Positions 46,814 to 56,684 are shown, counted from the stretch's first letter. The stretch: DNA of 64,000 nt from Evansella sp. AB-P1 (GCF_029688925.1 NZ_JARUKY010000004.1:186001-250000); one strand, 5' to 3'. A program made the numbers and translations. The notes: generated from the sequence alone by a model not told the origin.

Positions 46814-47455
46814 GTGATTATTAAAGATATTATGATAACTGATGTTAAAGTTTCAAGCCCTCACGCAACCTTAAAAGATGCACTACAAGTAATGGTATCT
46901 AATGAAATACGTCACCTTCCTATTGTTAATGATGAAAATGAAATTATTGGTATTATCTCAGACAGAGATATTAAAGATGCAAGCCCATCAATTTTTGATA
47001 ATAAGGAAAATGAATTTTTAAATAAACAAATAGAAGATATCATGATAAAAGATGTTTTGACAGCGCTTCCAAATGATTTTGTTGAAGATGCAGCAAAATA
47101 TATGACAGATAATCAAATTAGCTGTCTCCCAATCGAAGATAACGGGAAACTAATTGGTATCATTACTGAAACTGATTTATTATTTACATTAGTAAAGCTT
47201 ACCGGTGCAGACCTTCCATCCTCAAGATTAGAAATAGAAGTTCCTAATTTAAGTGGAATGCTATCAGATGTGGCCACTATAATAAAGTCGCATAATGTCA
47301 ATATTCATAGTGTATTAGTATATCCATCATCAAAAAACAATAAAAAAGTTCTCGTATTTCGTTTACAAGTAATGGATGTTCGCCAAATAACAAACACATT
47401 AAAAGAAAAAGGTTATACCATTTTATGGCCGTCTAAGATGGAGAGGAATATATAA
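46814..47455 (+). CDS. acuB: AcuB: CBS-pair plus ACT domain protein
   Basis: 213 aa: two CBS domains (about residues 3-60 and 75-135, with IVNDENEIIGIISDRDIKD and IEDNGKLIGIITETDLL) followed by a C-terminal ACT domain (about 140-205). It belongs to the acetoin/acetate utilisation cluster; a regulatory nucleotide-sensing role is inferred. The GTG at 46814 has AGGAG 8 nt upstream; the in-frame GTG at 46805 overlaps that site. The stop overlaps the acuC start by one base. Confidence 0.92.
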   Translation: MIIKDIMITDVKVSSPHATLKDALQVMVSNEIRHLPIVNDENEIIGIISDRDIKDASPSIFDNKENEFLNKQIEDIMIKDVLTALPNDFVEDAAKYMTDNQISCLPIEDNGKLIGIITETDLLFTLVKLTGADLPSSRLEIEVPNLSGMLSDVATIIKSHNVNIHSVLVYPSSKNNKKVLVFRLQVMDVRQITNTLKEKGYTILWPSKMERNI

Positions 47456-48606
47456 TGGAAGAATCTGCCTTTATTTATTCACCAGAACAATTAAACTATA
47501 AATTTTCTAATGAGCATCCATTTAATCAAAAACGTCTAATTATTACTAAGGATTTATTAATAAAATTAAATGCACTTCATTCAAATCAAATATTCCCTGC
47601 AAGAATGGCAACAGATGAAGAACTTCTACTTATTCATGATAAAGAATATATCGAAGCAGTTAAAGCGGCTAGTCTAGGTAAGGGTAGATCATCTTTTGCC
47701 ATGACATATGGAATTGGAACAGAAGATACACCAATTTTCACACATATGCATGAAGCGGCTGCATGGCTTGTAGGAGGAACATTGACGGCAGCTGATCTTG
47801 TGTTTGAACACGGCTATAAACATGCGCTAAATCTCGGTGGAGGACTTCACCATGGATTTAGAGGAAAGGCATCTGGTTTTTGTGTTTATAATGATAGCTC
47901 TATTGCTATTCAATATATACGTAATAAATATAAAGCAAAGGTTCTATATGTAGATACAGATGCACATCACGGGGATGGGGTTCAGTGGGCATTTTACGAT
48001 GATCCTAATGTATGCACCTTTTCTATCCACGAAAGTGGGCGTTTTTTATTTCCAGGAACAGGTAATGTAAATGAAAGAGGACAAGGTGAGGGAGATGGTT
48101 TTTCTTTTAATATTCCTTTAGAAGCATTTACAGAAGACGATTCATTTATTGATGCGTACCGAACAGCTTTTAGAGAAATTATTAAATACTTTCAGCCTGA
48201 TGTTATTTTAACTCAAAATGGAGCAGACTCTCATTATTTTGATCCTCTCACTCATTTATGTTCAACAATAAGAACTTATATTGAAATTCCTAAAATAGCA
48301 CACGAGCTTGCTCATGAATATTGTGAAGGTCGTTGGATTGCTGTTGGTGGTGGTGGGTACGATATTTGGAGAGTTGTACCTCGAGCATGGGGTATCCTTT
48401 GGTTAGCAATGACAAATCAGTTATCTCTTATTAACAGACCAATCCCTAAAGGCTGGTTGAAACAATGGGAGTTGGATGCTAACGTCTCCTTACCAACACA
48501 ATGGTTAGACACACCATCCATTTACCCTGAAATATCAAGAAAAGAAATTATAAATCAAAAAAATAAGAGAACAGTTCAAAATGCATTAAAACCAATTTTA
48601 GGTTAA
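47455..48606 (+). CDS. acuC: AcuC: NAD-independent protein deacetylase (class I HDAC-like)
   Basis: 383 aa of the arginase/deacetylase fold. Active-site motifs: GGGLHHGFRGKASGFCVYND (His dyad), VDTDAHHGDGVQWAFY (Zn Asp/His) and GGGGYDIWRVVPRAW (catalytic Gly/Tyr). In B. subtilis AcuC reverses AcuA acetylation of AcsA, together with SrtN. Translationally coupled to acuB. Confidence 0.95.
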   Translation: MEESAFIYSPEQLNYKFSNEHPFNQKRLIITKDLLIKLNALHSNQIFPARMATDEELLLIHDKEYIEAVKAASLGKGRSSFAMTYGIGTEDTPIFTHMHEAAAWLVGGTLTAADLVFEHGYKHALNLGGGLHHGFRGKASGFCVYNDSSIAIQYIRNKYKAKVLYVDTDAHHGDGVQWAFYDDPNVCTFSIHESGRFLFPGTGNVNERGQGEGDGFSFNIPLEAFTEDDSFIDAYRTAFREIIKYFQPDVILTQNGADSHYFDPLTHLCSTIRTYIEIPKIAHELAHEYCEGRWIAVGGGGYDIWRVVPRAWGILWLAMTNQLSLINRPIPKGWLKQWELDANVSLPTQWLDTPSIYPEISRKEIINQKNKRTVQNALKPILG

Positions 48607-48674
48607 AATACTTTTGTCTCTTTTATTCCACCATACTCTAAGAGATGGTGGAATACTTAATATAAAAGAATTAT

Positions 48675-49376
48675 TTATAATAATTTCAAAAGTCCTTCAA
48701 CAATTTTAGATGATTGGTTTGCTACTTTAACGACAAACGACTCAAAGCTTTCAGGTGCCTCTCCATTTGCATTATCAGAAATGGATCGAATTACGACAAA
48801 TGGTATATTATTAAAATTTGCCACGTGTCCTAAAGCTGCTCCTTCCATTTCTACACAAAGTGCATTAAATTGCTCTCTTAGTTGTTTAACTTCAGATTTA
48901 TTTGCAATAAACTGGTCACCACTCACAATCTTTCCCATTTCTACTTTCACATTTTTATTGCTATAATTATTAGCTGCTGTATATGCTTTTTGAATTAAGG
49001 TTTCATCTGCAGGAAAAACAGAAGTCCCATCATACATAGGGATTTTTCCCTTTTCAAACCCAAGAGGACTTGCATCAATGTCATGCTCCTGACAAGAAGT
49101 TGAAATAACAATATCTCCAACATCCAACCGTTCATCTAAAGCACCTGCAACTCCTGTAAATATTATCCCTTTTACATTAAATACATCAATTAAAATTTGA
49201 GCTGTCATAGCAGCATTTACTTTCCCTACTCCACATTGACAAATTACAACATCATGATTTTGCCAAATACCAGTGTGAAAAGTAATGTTTCCTTTTTTTT
49301 CTTGTACCAAACCTTCTGCTTCCTCTAAAAAAAACGACACTTCTTCTCTCATCGCACCAATAATTCCTAATCTCAT
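48675..49376 (-). CDS. mtnN: 5'-methylthioadenosine/S-adenosylhomocysteine nucleosidase
   Basis: Cleaves MTA and SAH to adenine plus the thioribose or homocysteine riboside; methionine salvage. 233 aa, PNP_UDP fold. MRLGIIGAMREEV start, TGVAGALDERLDVGD, VEMEGAALGHVA (substrate Glu residues, about 172-183) and IRSISDNANG with the catalytic Asp (about 197). This gene is not at this site in B. subtilis. It is convergent with acuC across a weak ATTCCACCAT/ATGGTGGAAT hairpin at 48627-48656. Confidence 0.95.
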   Translation of the reverse strand: MRLGIIGAMREEVSFFLEEAEGLVQEKKGNITFHTGIWQNHDVVICQCGVGKVNAAMTAQILIDVFNVKGIIFTGVAGALDERLDVGDIVISTSCQEHDIDASPLGFEKGKIPMYDGTSVFPADETLIQKAYTAANNYSNKNVKVEMGKIVSGDQFIANKSEVKQLREQFNALCVEMEGAALGHVANFNNIPFVVIRSISDNANGEAPESFESFVVKVANQSSKIVEGLLKLL

Positions 49377-49437
49377 CTATATCACTCCACAATAAATAAT
49401 AAAAATCCGGAGAATTCCCCCGGAAATAATTAGCTTC

Positions 49438-50211
49438 TTAATATAATTCGCCTTCTACGTATGTAGGATCTGAAATTATGATTACAACTCGACGATTTTT
49501 CTGCAAATTTTCATATGTCGTGTTAGGAGCAACAGGTCTCGTCTCCCCATAACCTACAGAAATAAATCTTTCTGGTCGCAAATTGTTATTATCAATTAAA
49601 TGTCTAATAACACTGCTAGAACGTGCACCTGATAACTCCCAATTTGAAGGGAATTGATGAGTGTTGATAGGTCTGCTATCTGTATGCCCTTCTACTTTCA
49701 CAATATTTGGTATTGCTTCTAAAAGTGAACCAACCTTGTCTAAGAAAGGAATAGCTGCATCTATAACTTCTGCACTTGCACTTCGAAATAACACCTGTTC
49801 CTGAAGAACTAATACTACTCCTCGTTCATCTCTAAAAGCATTGACTGAATCCATTAAGTTACGAGCTTGCAAAAATTCTAAAACTTCTAGTAATAATTCA
49901 TCAAGCTGTTCACTCTGTTCGCTTTCAGAATCGAGAAAATCTTGAAAGGAAGAATTATCTCTTTCAAAAGGGTCAGGTTTTTGTACCCGATCTTCAGCAG
50001 GATTCTCAAAAGGGATAATAGATGGATTAAAGTCGAATGGTGATCGATCTTGAAAGGAATCTGCTATGGCCTGAAACTTCGATGCATCTACTACTGACAT
50101 GGAAAAAAGAAGTATGAAAAATACAAGTATTAGCGTCATCATATCAGAAAAAGTGACCATCCATTTTGGACTACCTTTATCTGAGTTCGTTTGTCGCTGT
50201 ATTCTCCTCAT
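49438..50211 (-). CDS. motS: MotS: stator subunit of the Na+-type flagellar motor
   Basis: 257 aa. Short N-terminal cytoplasmic part, one transmembrane helix (about residues 18-38) containing the ion-binding Asp of TFSDMMTLILVFF, a linker, and a C-terminal OmpA-like peptidoglycan-binding domain (VEGHTDSRPINTHQFPSNWEL, about 168-188). Assignment to MotS rather than MotB rests on the TM sequence and position beside ccpA. It overlaps motP by 35 nt, with its ribosome binding site (GAGGAGGAAG) inside the motP coding sequence. Confidence 0.9.
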   Translation of the reverse strand: MRRIQRQTNSDKGSPKWMVTFSDMMTLILVFFILLFSMSVVDASKFQAIADSFQDRSPFDFNPSIIPFENPAEDRVQKPDPFERDNSSFQDFLDSESEQSEQLDELLLEVLEFLQARNLMDSVNAFRDERGVVLVLQEQVLFRSASAEVIDAAIPFLDKVGSLLEAIPNIVKVEGHTDSRPINTHQFPSNWELSGARSSSVIRHLIDNNNLRPERFISVGYGETRPVAPNTTYENLQKNRRVVIIISDPTYVEGELY

Positions 50212-51013
50212 TTATCTCTTCCTCCTCTTCCTTTTTGGATTGATTCTTAACATGATTTGGAAGAAATGCACTTAATTTTTCCTGTAAAATTTTAGGGTTC
50301 TGACCAGATTGTACTCCAATCACCCCTTCAACAACAATTTGTTTAATAAATATTTCTTCTTCCGTACTTAAACTAAGCTTGTTAGCCATCGGTAAAAAAA
50401 CTAAATTAGCTAGAAGTGTACCGTAAAGGGTTGTTAATAGAGCAATGGCCATATTAGGTCCTAATGTTGTTGGATCATTTAAATTTTGTAGCATTAATAT
50501 TAAACCAATAAGTGTGCCAATCATACCCCATGCTGGTGCATATTCTCCAGCCTTTTCTATTATAAATCTTCCTTTTCTATGACGTTCCTCCATAGCAACT
50601 ACTTCTGCCATCATAATGTCTTTAATTACATCAGGTTCTATCCCATCGACAGCCAGTAGCACTCCTTTTTCTATAAAAGGATCATCCACTTCTTCAATTC
50701 CTACCTCTAATGCCAATAAGCCCTCTCGCCTTGCTTTTGTTGATAACTCAACAAAAATATTAATTAAGCCTTGGAGGTCATGGTTTTTTGTTTGAAAAGC
50801 TTCTCGAAATACTCGAGGAAGTGTTTTTAAATCATCTAATGTAAAGTTAATTAGTATAGCTGCACTAAGTCCTCCTAAAACAATAAAAACAGAAGCCCAT
50901 TGAAAAAAATTACCTATCCCACCAGTACCTATTGTACTTGTATAGATTGCTACTAATACCATTGTCAAGCCTATTAAAATCCCTATTGGTGTTAACAAAT
51001 CAAGTTTTTTCAT
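50177..51013 (-). CDS. motP: MotP: stator subunit of the Na+-type flagellar motor
   Basis: 278 aa MotA/ExbB family with four membrane helices (about residues 7-28, 35-55, 150-170, 183-205). The conserved Pro-containing APAWGMIGTLIGLILML and TTLYGTLLANLVFLPMANKL segments line the ion channel; the charged cytoplasmic loop is between helices 2 and 3. The C-terminal 20 residues are very acidic. With MotS it couples sodium flow to rotation in alkaliphilic and marine bacilli; that coupling here is by homology. Confidence 0.92.
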   Translation of the reverse strand: MKKLDLLTPIGILIGLTMVLVAIYTSTIGTGGIGNFFQWASVFIVLGGLSAAILINFTLDDLKTLPRVFREAFQTKNHDLQGLINIFVELSTKARREGLLALEVGIEEVDDPFIEKGVLLAVDGIEPDVIKDIMMAEVVAMEERHRKGRFIIEKAGEYAPAWGMIGTLIGLILMLQNLNDPTTLGPNMAIALLTTLYGTLLANLVFLPMANKLSLSTEEEIFIKQIVVEGVIGVQSGQNPKILQEKLSAFLPNHVKNQSKKEEEEEINEENTATNELR

Positions 51014-51204
51014 AATCCTCTCCCTATTCTCTCGCCACGATCATTACTACCAATTCTTTGTATTAACAAGGAGGATAATAGGCCGAAAGGAATAACATTA
51101 GTTTCATAACAATTATAGGTAGTCTGAATACTATCAATATAATTGTTTCAGTTACTGTAGTCGCATGTTAGTAATCATGCTTTTTCCTTAGCTATAGGCC
51201 ATAC

Positions 51205-52218
51205 TTATGCCTCAGTATCTTCTTTAGTAGAATGTCTAAATTCAATACGATGTGGTAATACTACAACATTTTCATTTACTTCTTCTTTATTCATATATTT
51301 AGTTAACAGCCTCATTGACACTGCACCGATGTCATACATAGGTTGAACCACAGATGTTAAAGTTGGTCGAACCATTGATGCTAAACGAGTATTGTCAAAT
51401 CCTATTACTTCAAAATCATTTGGTACATCGTAACCAGCATCTTGAGCTCCGTGAATGATTCCTAATGCCATTTCATCAGTAGATGCAAAAATTGCTGTAG
51501 GCTTGTCCTCTAATTGCAACAAGGTATCCATGGCTTCTAAACCTGAGTTATACGTATAGTCGCCAATAACTATATAATCATCATTTAAAGGTAACCCTGC
51601 ATCTTCTAGGGCTCGCTTATATCCTGAATACTTTAAGTAACCATTAATTGGATCTTCTAATGTCCCTGAAAGCATAGAAACCTTCGTATGTCCACGTTCA
51701 ATAAAAGATTTAGTTGCATCGTAGGATGCTTGCTCATAGTCAATATTGACTGATGGAAATTCTTTATTAGGATCAATTGTAGCTGAAAGTACGATTGGAA
51801 CAGGAGATTTTTTAAATGTTTCTTCATGATCTTTAGAAATCTCACCGCCCATAAATACAATTCCATCCACTTGCTTTTCCAGTAATGTATTTATAAGATG
51901 AATTTCTTTATCTTTATTCTGATCAGAGTTACATAAAATAATATTATACTTATACATCGTGGCAATATCTTCAATTCCACGGGCTAACTCTGAAAAGAAT
52001 ATACTTGATATGTCTGGAATAATAACTCCTACCGTAGTAGTTCGTTTACTGGCTAATCCTCTAGCCACTGCATTTGGGCGATAACCTAAACGTTCAATTG
52101 CTTCTAAAACTCTTTTTCTTGTAGTAGGTTTAACATTTGGGTTTCCGTTCACAACACGAGAAACCGTTGCCATAGAGACTCCAGCTTCCCTAGCCACATC
52201 ATAAATGGTGATATTCAT
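51205..52218 (-). CDS. ccpA: Catabolite control protein A
   Basis: LacI-family global regulator of carbon metabolism, with HPr-Ser-P as corepressor. 337 aa. N-terminal HTH and hinge ([28 protein letters not shown], residues 3-30; [13 protein letters not shown] hinge) followed by the periplasmic-binding-protein-like core ending in [19 protein letters not shown] precedes the ATG. A likely target is ackA in this window. The order ccpA-motPS is that of B. subtilis. Confidence 0.96.
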   Translation of the reverse strand: MNITIYDVAREAGVSMATVSRVVNGNPNVKPTTRKRVLEAIERLGYRPNAVARGLASKRTTTVGVIIPDISSIFFSELARGIEDIATMYKYNIILCNSDQNKDKEIHLINTLLEKQVDGIVFMGGEISKDHEETFKKSPVPIVLSATIDPNKEFPSVNIDYEQASYDATKSFIERGHTKVSMLSGTLEDPINGYLKYSGYKRALEDAGLPLNDDYIVIGDYTYNSGLEAMDTLLQLEDKPTAIFASTDEMALGIIHGAQDAGYDVPNDFEVIGFDNTRLASMVRPTLTSVVQPMYDIGAVSMRLLTKYMNKEEVNENVVVLPHRIEFRHSTKEDTEA

Positions 52219-52396
52219 TTTTTGTCCTCCTTATTTATTAACATATAATGGTTTTCATACTTTCATAATTTACTGTTATGATACGATACTTTAAGGAGGG
52301 GTGCAATTCTTTCTATAATATATATCGACAATTATCCCCATTCCTTAACAAAAATTTATTATTTTTTATTAATAATAAAAAATACCTATAAGTGCG

Positions 52397-52598
52397 TGTT
52401 CAAAAAGGAGGATAAAAATAGCCGAATCGGCTAAAGTCACAACGTCCTGTTGCAACGCCGACACTAGCACGTCCTGTGCGTCGAAAGATCAAGGCGGCGT
52501 AGCTTTGAGTACCACAGCGTATGCTTTTAATACGTGAGGAACGGAAAAGCAAGCCAACGCAGAGATTCGACAGATATTTTTCCCGGACTTTTTGAACA
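52397..52598. mobile_element. MITE-like element with terminal inverted repeats
   Basis: 202 bp bounded by perfect 11-bp inverted ends TGTTCAAAAAG and CTTTTTGAACA; the similarity extends imperfectly to about 24 bp. Inside are two GTCCT-loop hairpins (CAACGTCCTGTTG and GCACGTCCTGTGC), linking it to the GTCCT repeat family. It encodes nothing. It lies between ccpA and aroA(G); the rest of that gap is AT-rich. No target-site duplication is obvious. Confidence 0.7.
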
Positions 52599-52719
52599 AC
52601 CTCTATAAAACTTATTATAATTTTAAAACTATACCTTTTATTATTAACATTATTTGTAACACTTATATTAAATTATGTACTAATTTAGTTGAAATTTGTT
52701 GACTTGGGTAGCTAAAGTA

Positions 52720-52764
52720 AAAAAAATAGTGTCTTAAAAGGTAGCTTGAAACCTTTTAAGACAC
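52720..52764 (-). terminator. Terminator of aroA(G)
   Basis: Perfect 14-bp stem GTGTCTTAAAAGGT/ACCTTTTAAGACAC followed by TATTTTTTTT on the minus strand. Confidence 0.94.
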
Positions 52765-52777
52765 CCTCATTTACTTA

Positions 52778-53878
52778 TTATTTTTGGTTAATAGCTTCCT
52801 TTTCTCTTTTATACAAACCAGAGTCCACTAATTTTGAAACAAACTCATGGAATTGTGGGAAATCCATTTGTTGTGCTGAATCAGATAAAGCTACTGCAGG
52901 ATCTGGATGTACCTCCGCCATTACACCATCTGCTCCAATTGCAAGAGCCGCTTTTGCGGTAGGTAGTAATAAATCACGTCTTCCAGTTGAGTGAGTAACA
53001 TCAACCCAAACAGGTAAGTGAGTTTCTTGTTTTAGAATCGGTACAGCAGATATGTCTAGTGTGTTTCTTGTTGCTTTTTCATAGGTTCTTATACCACGTT
53101 CACAAAGCATTATATTACCGTTTCCACCTGCATGAATATACTCTGCAGCGTTTATAAACTCTTCGATCGTAGCTGAAAGTCCACGCTTCAGTAAAACAGG
53201 TTTATCCACTGCGCCTGCTGCCTTTAAAAGTTCAAAGTTATGCATATTCCTTGCACCGATTTGAATAACATCAACATAATCTAACGCCATCTCAATATCT
53301 TGAGGCGAAACTATTTCACTAATAACTGCTAAATCATATTTTTTGGCAACATCCTTTAAAATTTTCAGTCCCTCTACACCTAAACCTTGGAAGTCGTAAG
53401 GTGAAGTTCTAGGCTTAAATGCTCCTCCACGAAGGAATTTTACACCTTCTGATTTCAATACTTTTGCTACAGCATCTACTTGTTCGTAACTCTCAACAGA
53501 GCATGGCCCTGCAATTAATCGTTGCGTACCGTCTCCAACTTTTACATTTTTAATAGTAACTAATGAATCCTCAGGATGCTTCTTTCTTGATACAAGTAAA
53601 GCTTTACGGTGATCATCTTCCTGAATTTCTAAACTTGCCTTAAATATTTGCTTAAAAATATGTTGAAGGGTTGATGTTTCAAATGGTCCTTCATTTTTTT
53701 CGGCAATTAAATCTAACATTTTTCTTTCTCTTACAGGATCAAAACGATTTACCCCCTGTGCACTCTTAACTTTACCAATCTCTTTAACAAGAGTGGCTCT
53801 CTCGTTAATTAACTCCATCAATTGAAGGTTTACTTTATCCAATTGACCTCTTAACTCTTCTAGTTGTTCATTTCCCAT
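52778..53878 (-). CDS. aroA: Bifunctional chorismate mutase / DAHP synthase
   Basis: First step of the shikimate pathway (PEP + erythrose-4-P to DAHP), with an N-terminal AroQ chorismate mutase that also serves as feedback domain. 366 aa: mutase at about 1-90 ([20 protein letters not shown]), DAHP synthase at about 105-355 ([50 protein letters not shown]). Two adjacent ATGs (53881, 53878) are possible; AGGAG is 5 and 8 nt upstream respectively. B. subtilis calls this gene aroA; elsewhere it is aroG/aroF. Confidence 0.95.
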   Translation of the reverse strand: MGNEQLEELRGQLDKVNLQLMELINERATLVKEIGKVKSAQGVNRFDPVRERKMLDLIAEKNEGPFETSTLQHIFKQIFKASLEIQEDDHRKALLVSRKKHPEDSLVTIKNVKVGDGTQRLIAGPCSVESYEQVDAVAKVLKSEGVKFLRGGAFKPRTSPYDFQGLGVEGLKILKDVAKKYDLAVISEIVSPQDIEMALDYVDVIQIGARNMHNFELLKAAGAVDKPVLLKRGLSATIEEFINAAEYIHAGGNGNIMLCERGIRTYEKATRNTLDISAVPILKQETHLPVWVDVTHSTGRRDLLLPTAKAALAIGADGVMAEVHPDPAVALSDSAQQMDFPQFHEFVSKLVDSGLYKREKEAINQK

Positions 53879-54132
53879 CATAAAAACTCCTCTCATTATC
53901 TATACACAAAATATTCATATTTTTTCTTAATTATGGACTATTATAAACGATATAAAGATGAATGTCACGATTTTTCTTTAATAATTAAACGCTTTTAAGC
54001 GTTAAAGTGAAATAGGACAATTTGTTACATTATTTGTTTTTATTCTACATTTCACAACAACACCATTGGACATCATGTATAATAAAAGAGAAAATTCCTT
54101 TATTCTACTTTGTATTAGAAAGGTGTCTGTAC

Positions 54133-56283
54133 ATGAAAGAAGAAATAGTTAACCCCATTTTCGCTTTAGACATTGGTACTCGTTCAGTTGTTGGATTAAT
54201 TTTACATAAACGTTCTAATGGTTATCATGTAATTGATATTATACGTAAAGAGCACGATGAACGTTCCATGTTAGACGGACAAATTCATAATGTTTTAGCC
54301 GTCTCAAAAGTAATAAATTCAATAAAAGAGAAATTAGAAGAAAAACATGGTCCACTCAAAACTGTTTGTGTTGCTGCTGCTGGTCGTTCATTAAAAACAG
54401 AAAAAGCGACATTTGAAATTGATATAAAAGGTAAACCAATTTTTAATCGTCAAGATATCCTACACCTTGAGCTAAATGCTGTTCAAAAAGCGCAATTTAG
54501 TTTAGCAAAACAATATAATGAAGTTAAAAAAAGTAATGATTATTGTGTAGGCTATTCCGTGATCAATTATTGTTTAGACGATCAAGTCATTGGTAGTTTA
54601 GTTGATCAACGTGGGGAAAAAGCAACTGTAGAAATTATCGCAACTTTTTTACCTAAGGTAGTTGTAGAATCTCTCATTGCTGCGCTCCACCGTTCTAATT
54701 TGGAACTAGAAGCATTAACCTTAGAACCAATTGCAGCCATTCACGTACTTATCCCTCACTCTATGAGACGATTAAACATTGCTCTTGTAGATATTGGTGC
54801 AGGAACATCTGATATTGCTATTACAAACCTTGGGACCGTAACAGCATACGGTATGGTTCCTGTTGCAGGTGATGAAATCACTGAAGCAATTAGTGATCAC
54901 TTTTTACTTGATTTTCCTGATGCAGAAAAATTGAAAAGAGACATAACGACGAATGAAAAAGTAAAAATAACAGACGTTCTAGGCTTTGAAACGGAATATT
55001 CAAAAGTTGAGGTTGTAGAACCTATATTCCCTGCTGTAGAAAAACTAGCTAAAAAAATCTGTCAAGAAATCATTATGTTAAATCAACAAGCTCCTAAAGC
55101 TGTCATGCTTGTAGGAGGAGGAAGTTTGACACCTAAATTACCTGAAGTAATAGCACAATACCTTGAATTACCAGCTAATCGTGTAGCTATAAGAGGGATA
55201 GATGCCTTAAAAGGAATTACTTTTGACACCGCATTGGAATCTACTCCTGAGCTCGTTACACCTATAGGTATTGCTATTGCAGCAAAGGAAAGTCCTGTAG
55301 AATACATTAGTATTACAGTTAATGATCAAACAGTAAGGTTATTTGATATAAAAAAATTAACTGTAACAGATGGAATTATTACTAGTGGAATCGAACTAAA
55401 GAAATATTATGGAAAGCCCGGAATGGCTATGATGGTGAATGTTAATGGACGTGTAGTATCTGTACCTGGAGAACATGGAACACCTCCTCAACTAGAGAAG
55501 AATGGCAATGAAGTAAATCTAGATGACCCACTCCAACATGGGGATAAAATTACAATTGCAAAAGGAGTTGATGGTAAGGATTCCTCTGCTACAATAGGTG
55601 ATTTTTTTGACGAACCTCCTTCCTTACAAATTGTCTTTAATGGAGAGAACAAAATTATTGACCCAATAATTGTACAAAATGATCTACCTGCAACTCTTAA
55701 AAGCAAAGTGAAAGATAGGGATAAAATTAACGTATATGTACCAAATACGATTTCAGATATTTTATCTCAAGTTGATGATTGTTTTAACAAAGAAAAGGTT
55801 ACTAAAATAAAAAAGGTATATTTGAATAATAAAGAGCATGAGATTAAAAGTAGTTTTCAATTATTATTAAATAATGAAGCTGCATCCATTCACACAATTA
55901 TATCCCCAGGAGATGAATTAACGTACAAGCTTGAGAAAGAGAGTTCCACATTAAGTGATCTGTTGGAACGAAATGAAATAGAATTCATCAAAGATATTGT
56001 TGTTACATTCAACGATCAATCCATAAGACTAGAAAAACAAATAGTAGATATTTATAGAAATAATGAAAAGCTACCACCTACGTCCATTTTAGAGGATGGA
56101 GATGAGCTTCGTATTGTGCAAAAAGAAGACACACCATTTATTTTCCAGGATATTTTCTCAAAAGTTTCTATTGAACAACCTACAGGAAAAATAAAAAAAC
56201 CAGTTATTCTCCAAAATGAACAGCCAGCAACATTCTCTTCAATCATTCGTCATGGAGACGATTTGGAGCTGAAATGGGTATGA
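54133..56283 (+). CDS. FtsA/PilM-like ATPase with C-terminal repeated 'GDxL' modules
   Basis: 716 aa. The first ~390 residues are an actin-like ATPase: FALDIGTRSVVGL (phosphate 1, residues 9-21), LVDIGAGTSDIAI (phosphate 2, about 218-230) and VMLVGGGSLTPKLPE (adenosine, about 323-337), in the COG0849/PilM group. The remaining ~330 residues have no named domain that I recognise. They carry recurring N-E-x-PA...S-I-x-x-GD-x-L units near residues 470, 529 (degenerate), 594, 656 and 709. The ATG at 54133 has GAAAGGTG upstream; the frame is open to 54022 without support. Divergent from aroA(G). The function is not known to me; no pil genes are nearby. Confidence 0.8.
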   Translation: MKEEIVNPIFALDIGTRSVVGLILHKRSNGYHVIDIIRKEHDERSMLDGQIHNVLAVSKVINSIKEKLEEKHGPLKTVCVAAAGRSLKTEKATFEIDIKGKPIFNRQDILHLELNAVQKAQFSLAKQYNEVKKSNDYCVGYSVINYCLDDQVIGSLVDQRGEKATVEIIATFLPKVVVESLIAALHRSNLELEALTLEPIAAIHVLIPHSMRRLNIALVDIGAGTSDIAITNLGTVTAYGMVPVAGDEITEAISDHFLLDFPDAEKLKRDITTNEKVKITDVLGFETEYSKVEVVEPIFPAVEKLAKKICQEIIMLNQQAPKAVMLVGGGSLTPKLPEVIAQYLELPANRVAIRGIDALKGITFDTALESTPELVTPIGIAIAAKESPVEYISITVNDQTVRLFDIKKLTVTDGIITSGIELKKYYGKPGMAMMVNVNGRVVSVPGEHGTPPQLEKNGNEVNLDDPLQHGDKITIAKGVDGKDSSATIGDFFDEPPSLQIVFNGENKIIDPIIVQNDLPATLKSKVKDRDKINVYVPNTISDILSQVDDCFNKEKVTKIKKVYLNNKEHEIKSSFQLLLNNEAASIHTIISPGDELTYKLEKESSTLSDLLERNEIEFIKDIVVTFNDQSIRLEKQIVDIYRNNEKLPPTSILEDGDELRIVQKEDTPFIFQDIFSKVSIEQPTGKIKKPVILQNEQPATFSSIIRHGDDLELKWV

Positions 56284-56307
56284 CAGATTATAATTGAACG
56301 TTGTTTG

Positions 56308-56345
56308 ACTAAAAAAACCACTGGGAGGACCCAGTGGTTTTTTTA
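56308..56345. terminator. Bidirectional terminator between the FtsA-like gene and ytxJ
   Basis: AAACCACTGGG/CCCAGTGGTTT with A-runs before and T-runs after, so it works for both convergent transcripts. Confidence 0.95.
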
Positions 56346-56351
56346 ATTTCT

Positions 56352-56684
56352 TCATTTACCAAACCAAGCATTCTTCAAGTTATTTTTTGTAACCTTCCAA
56401 TGGGAGGCATGCCAAACAACTTGGTCTCCATTGAATAATAGAACTTGAGGTGATTCATGTTTCACACTATATGTTTCTGCAATTTCATTCGAAACGTCTC
56501 TTGACTCCTGCACATTTAAATATAGAACAGGGACTTCATTATTCTCTTCAGCGAATTCTACCACTTCATTATACCCTTCACGACTAATTGGGCACGTTAT
56601 ACTATTTTTTAATAAAAACAGCTTACTTTTTTTCATTAGTATTTTATGGAAGGCTTCACTACTTTCGATCTTCATGATGTTCAT
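56352..56684 (-). CDS. ytxJ: YtxJ: monothiol bacilliredoxin-like protein
   Basis: 110 aa thioredoxin-fold protein. The active site reads SITCPISREGY, a single-Cys CPIS motif, as in the YtxJ group that removes bacillithiol from proteins (BrxC); the cis-Pro region ESPQVLLF is also present. AAGGAG precedes the ATG by about 10 nt. Last gene of ytxGHJ, a general stress operon in B. subtilis. Confidence 0.93.
   Translation of the reverse strand: MNIMKIESSEAFHKILMKKSKLFLLKNSITCPISREGYNEVVEFAEENNEVPVLYLNVQESRDVSNEIAETYSVKHESPQVLLFNGDQVVWHASHWKVTKNNLKNAWFGK

Noticed and set aside
48627-48656. ATTCCACCAT/ATGGTGGAAT hairpin as acuC or mtnN terminator
   Set aside because: Perfect stem, but no T-run on either strand; kept only as a remark.
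51161-51185. Hairpin GCATG/CATGC plus TTTTT between motP and ccpA
   Set aside because: Only a 5-bp stem, and the T-run faces the plus strand, where no gene ends.
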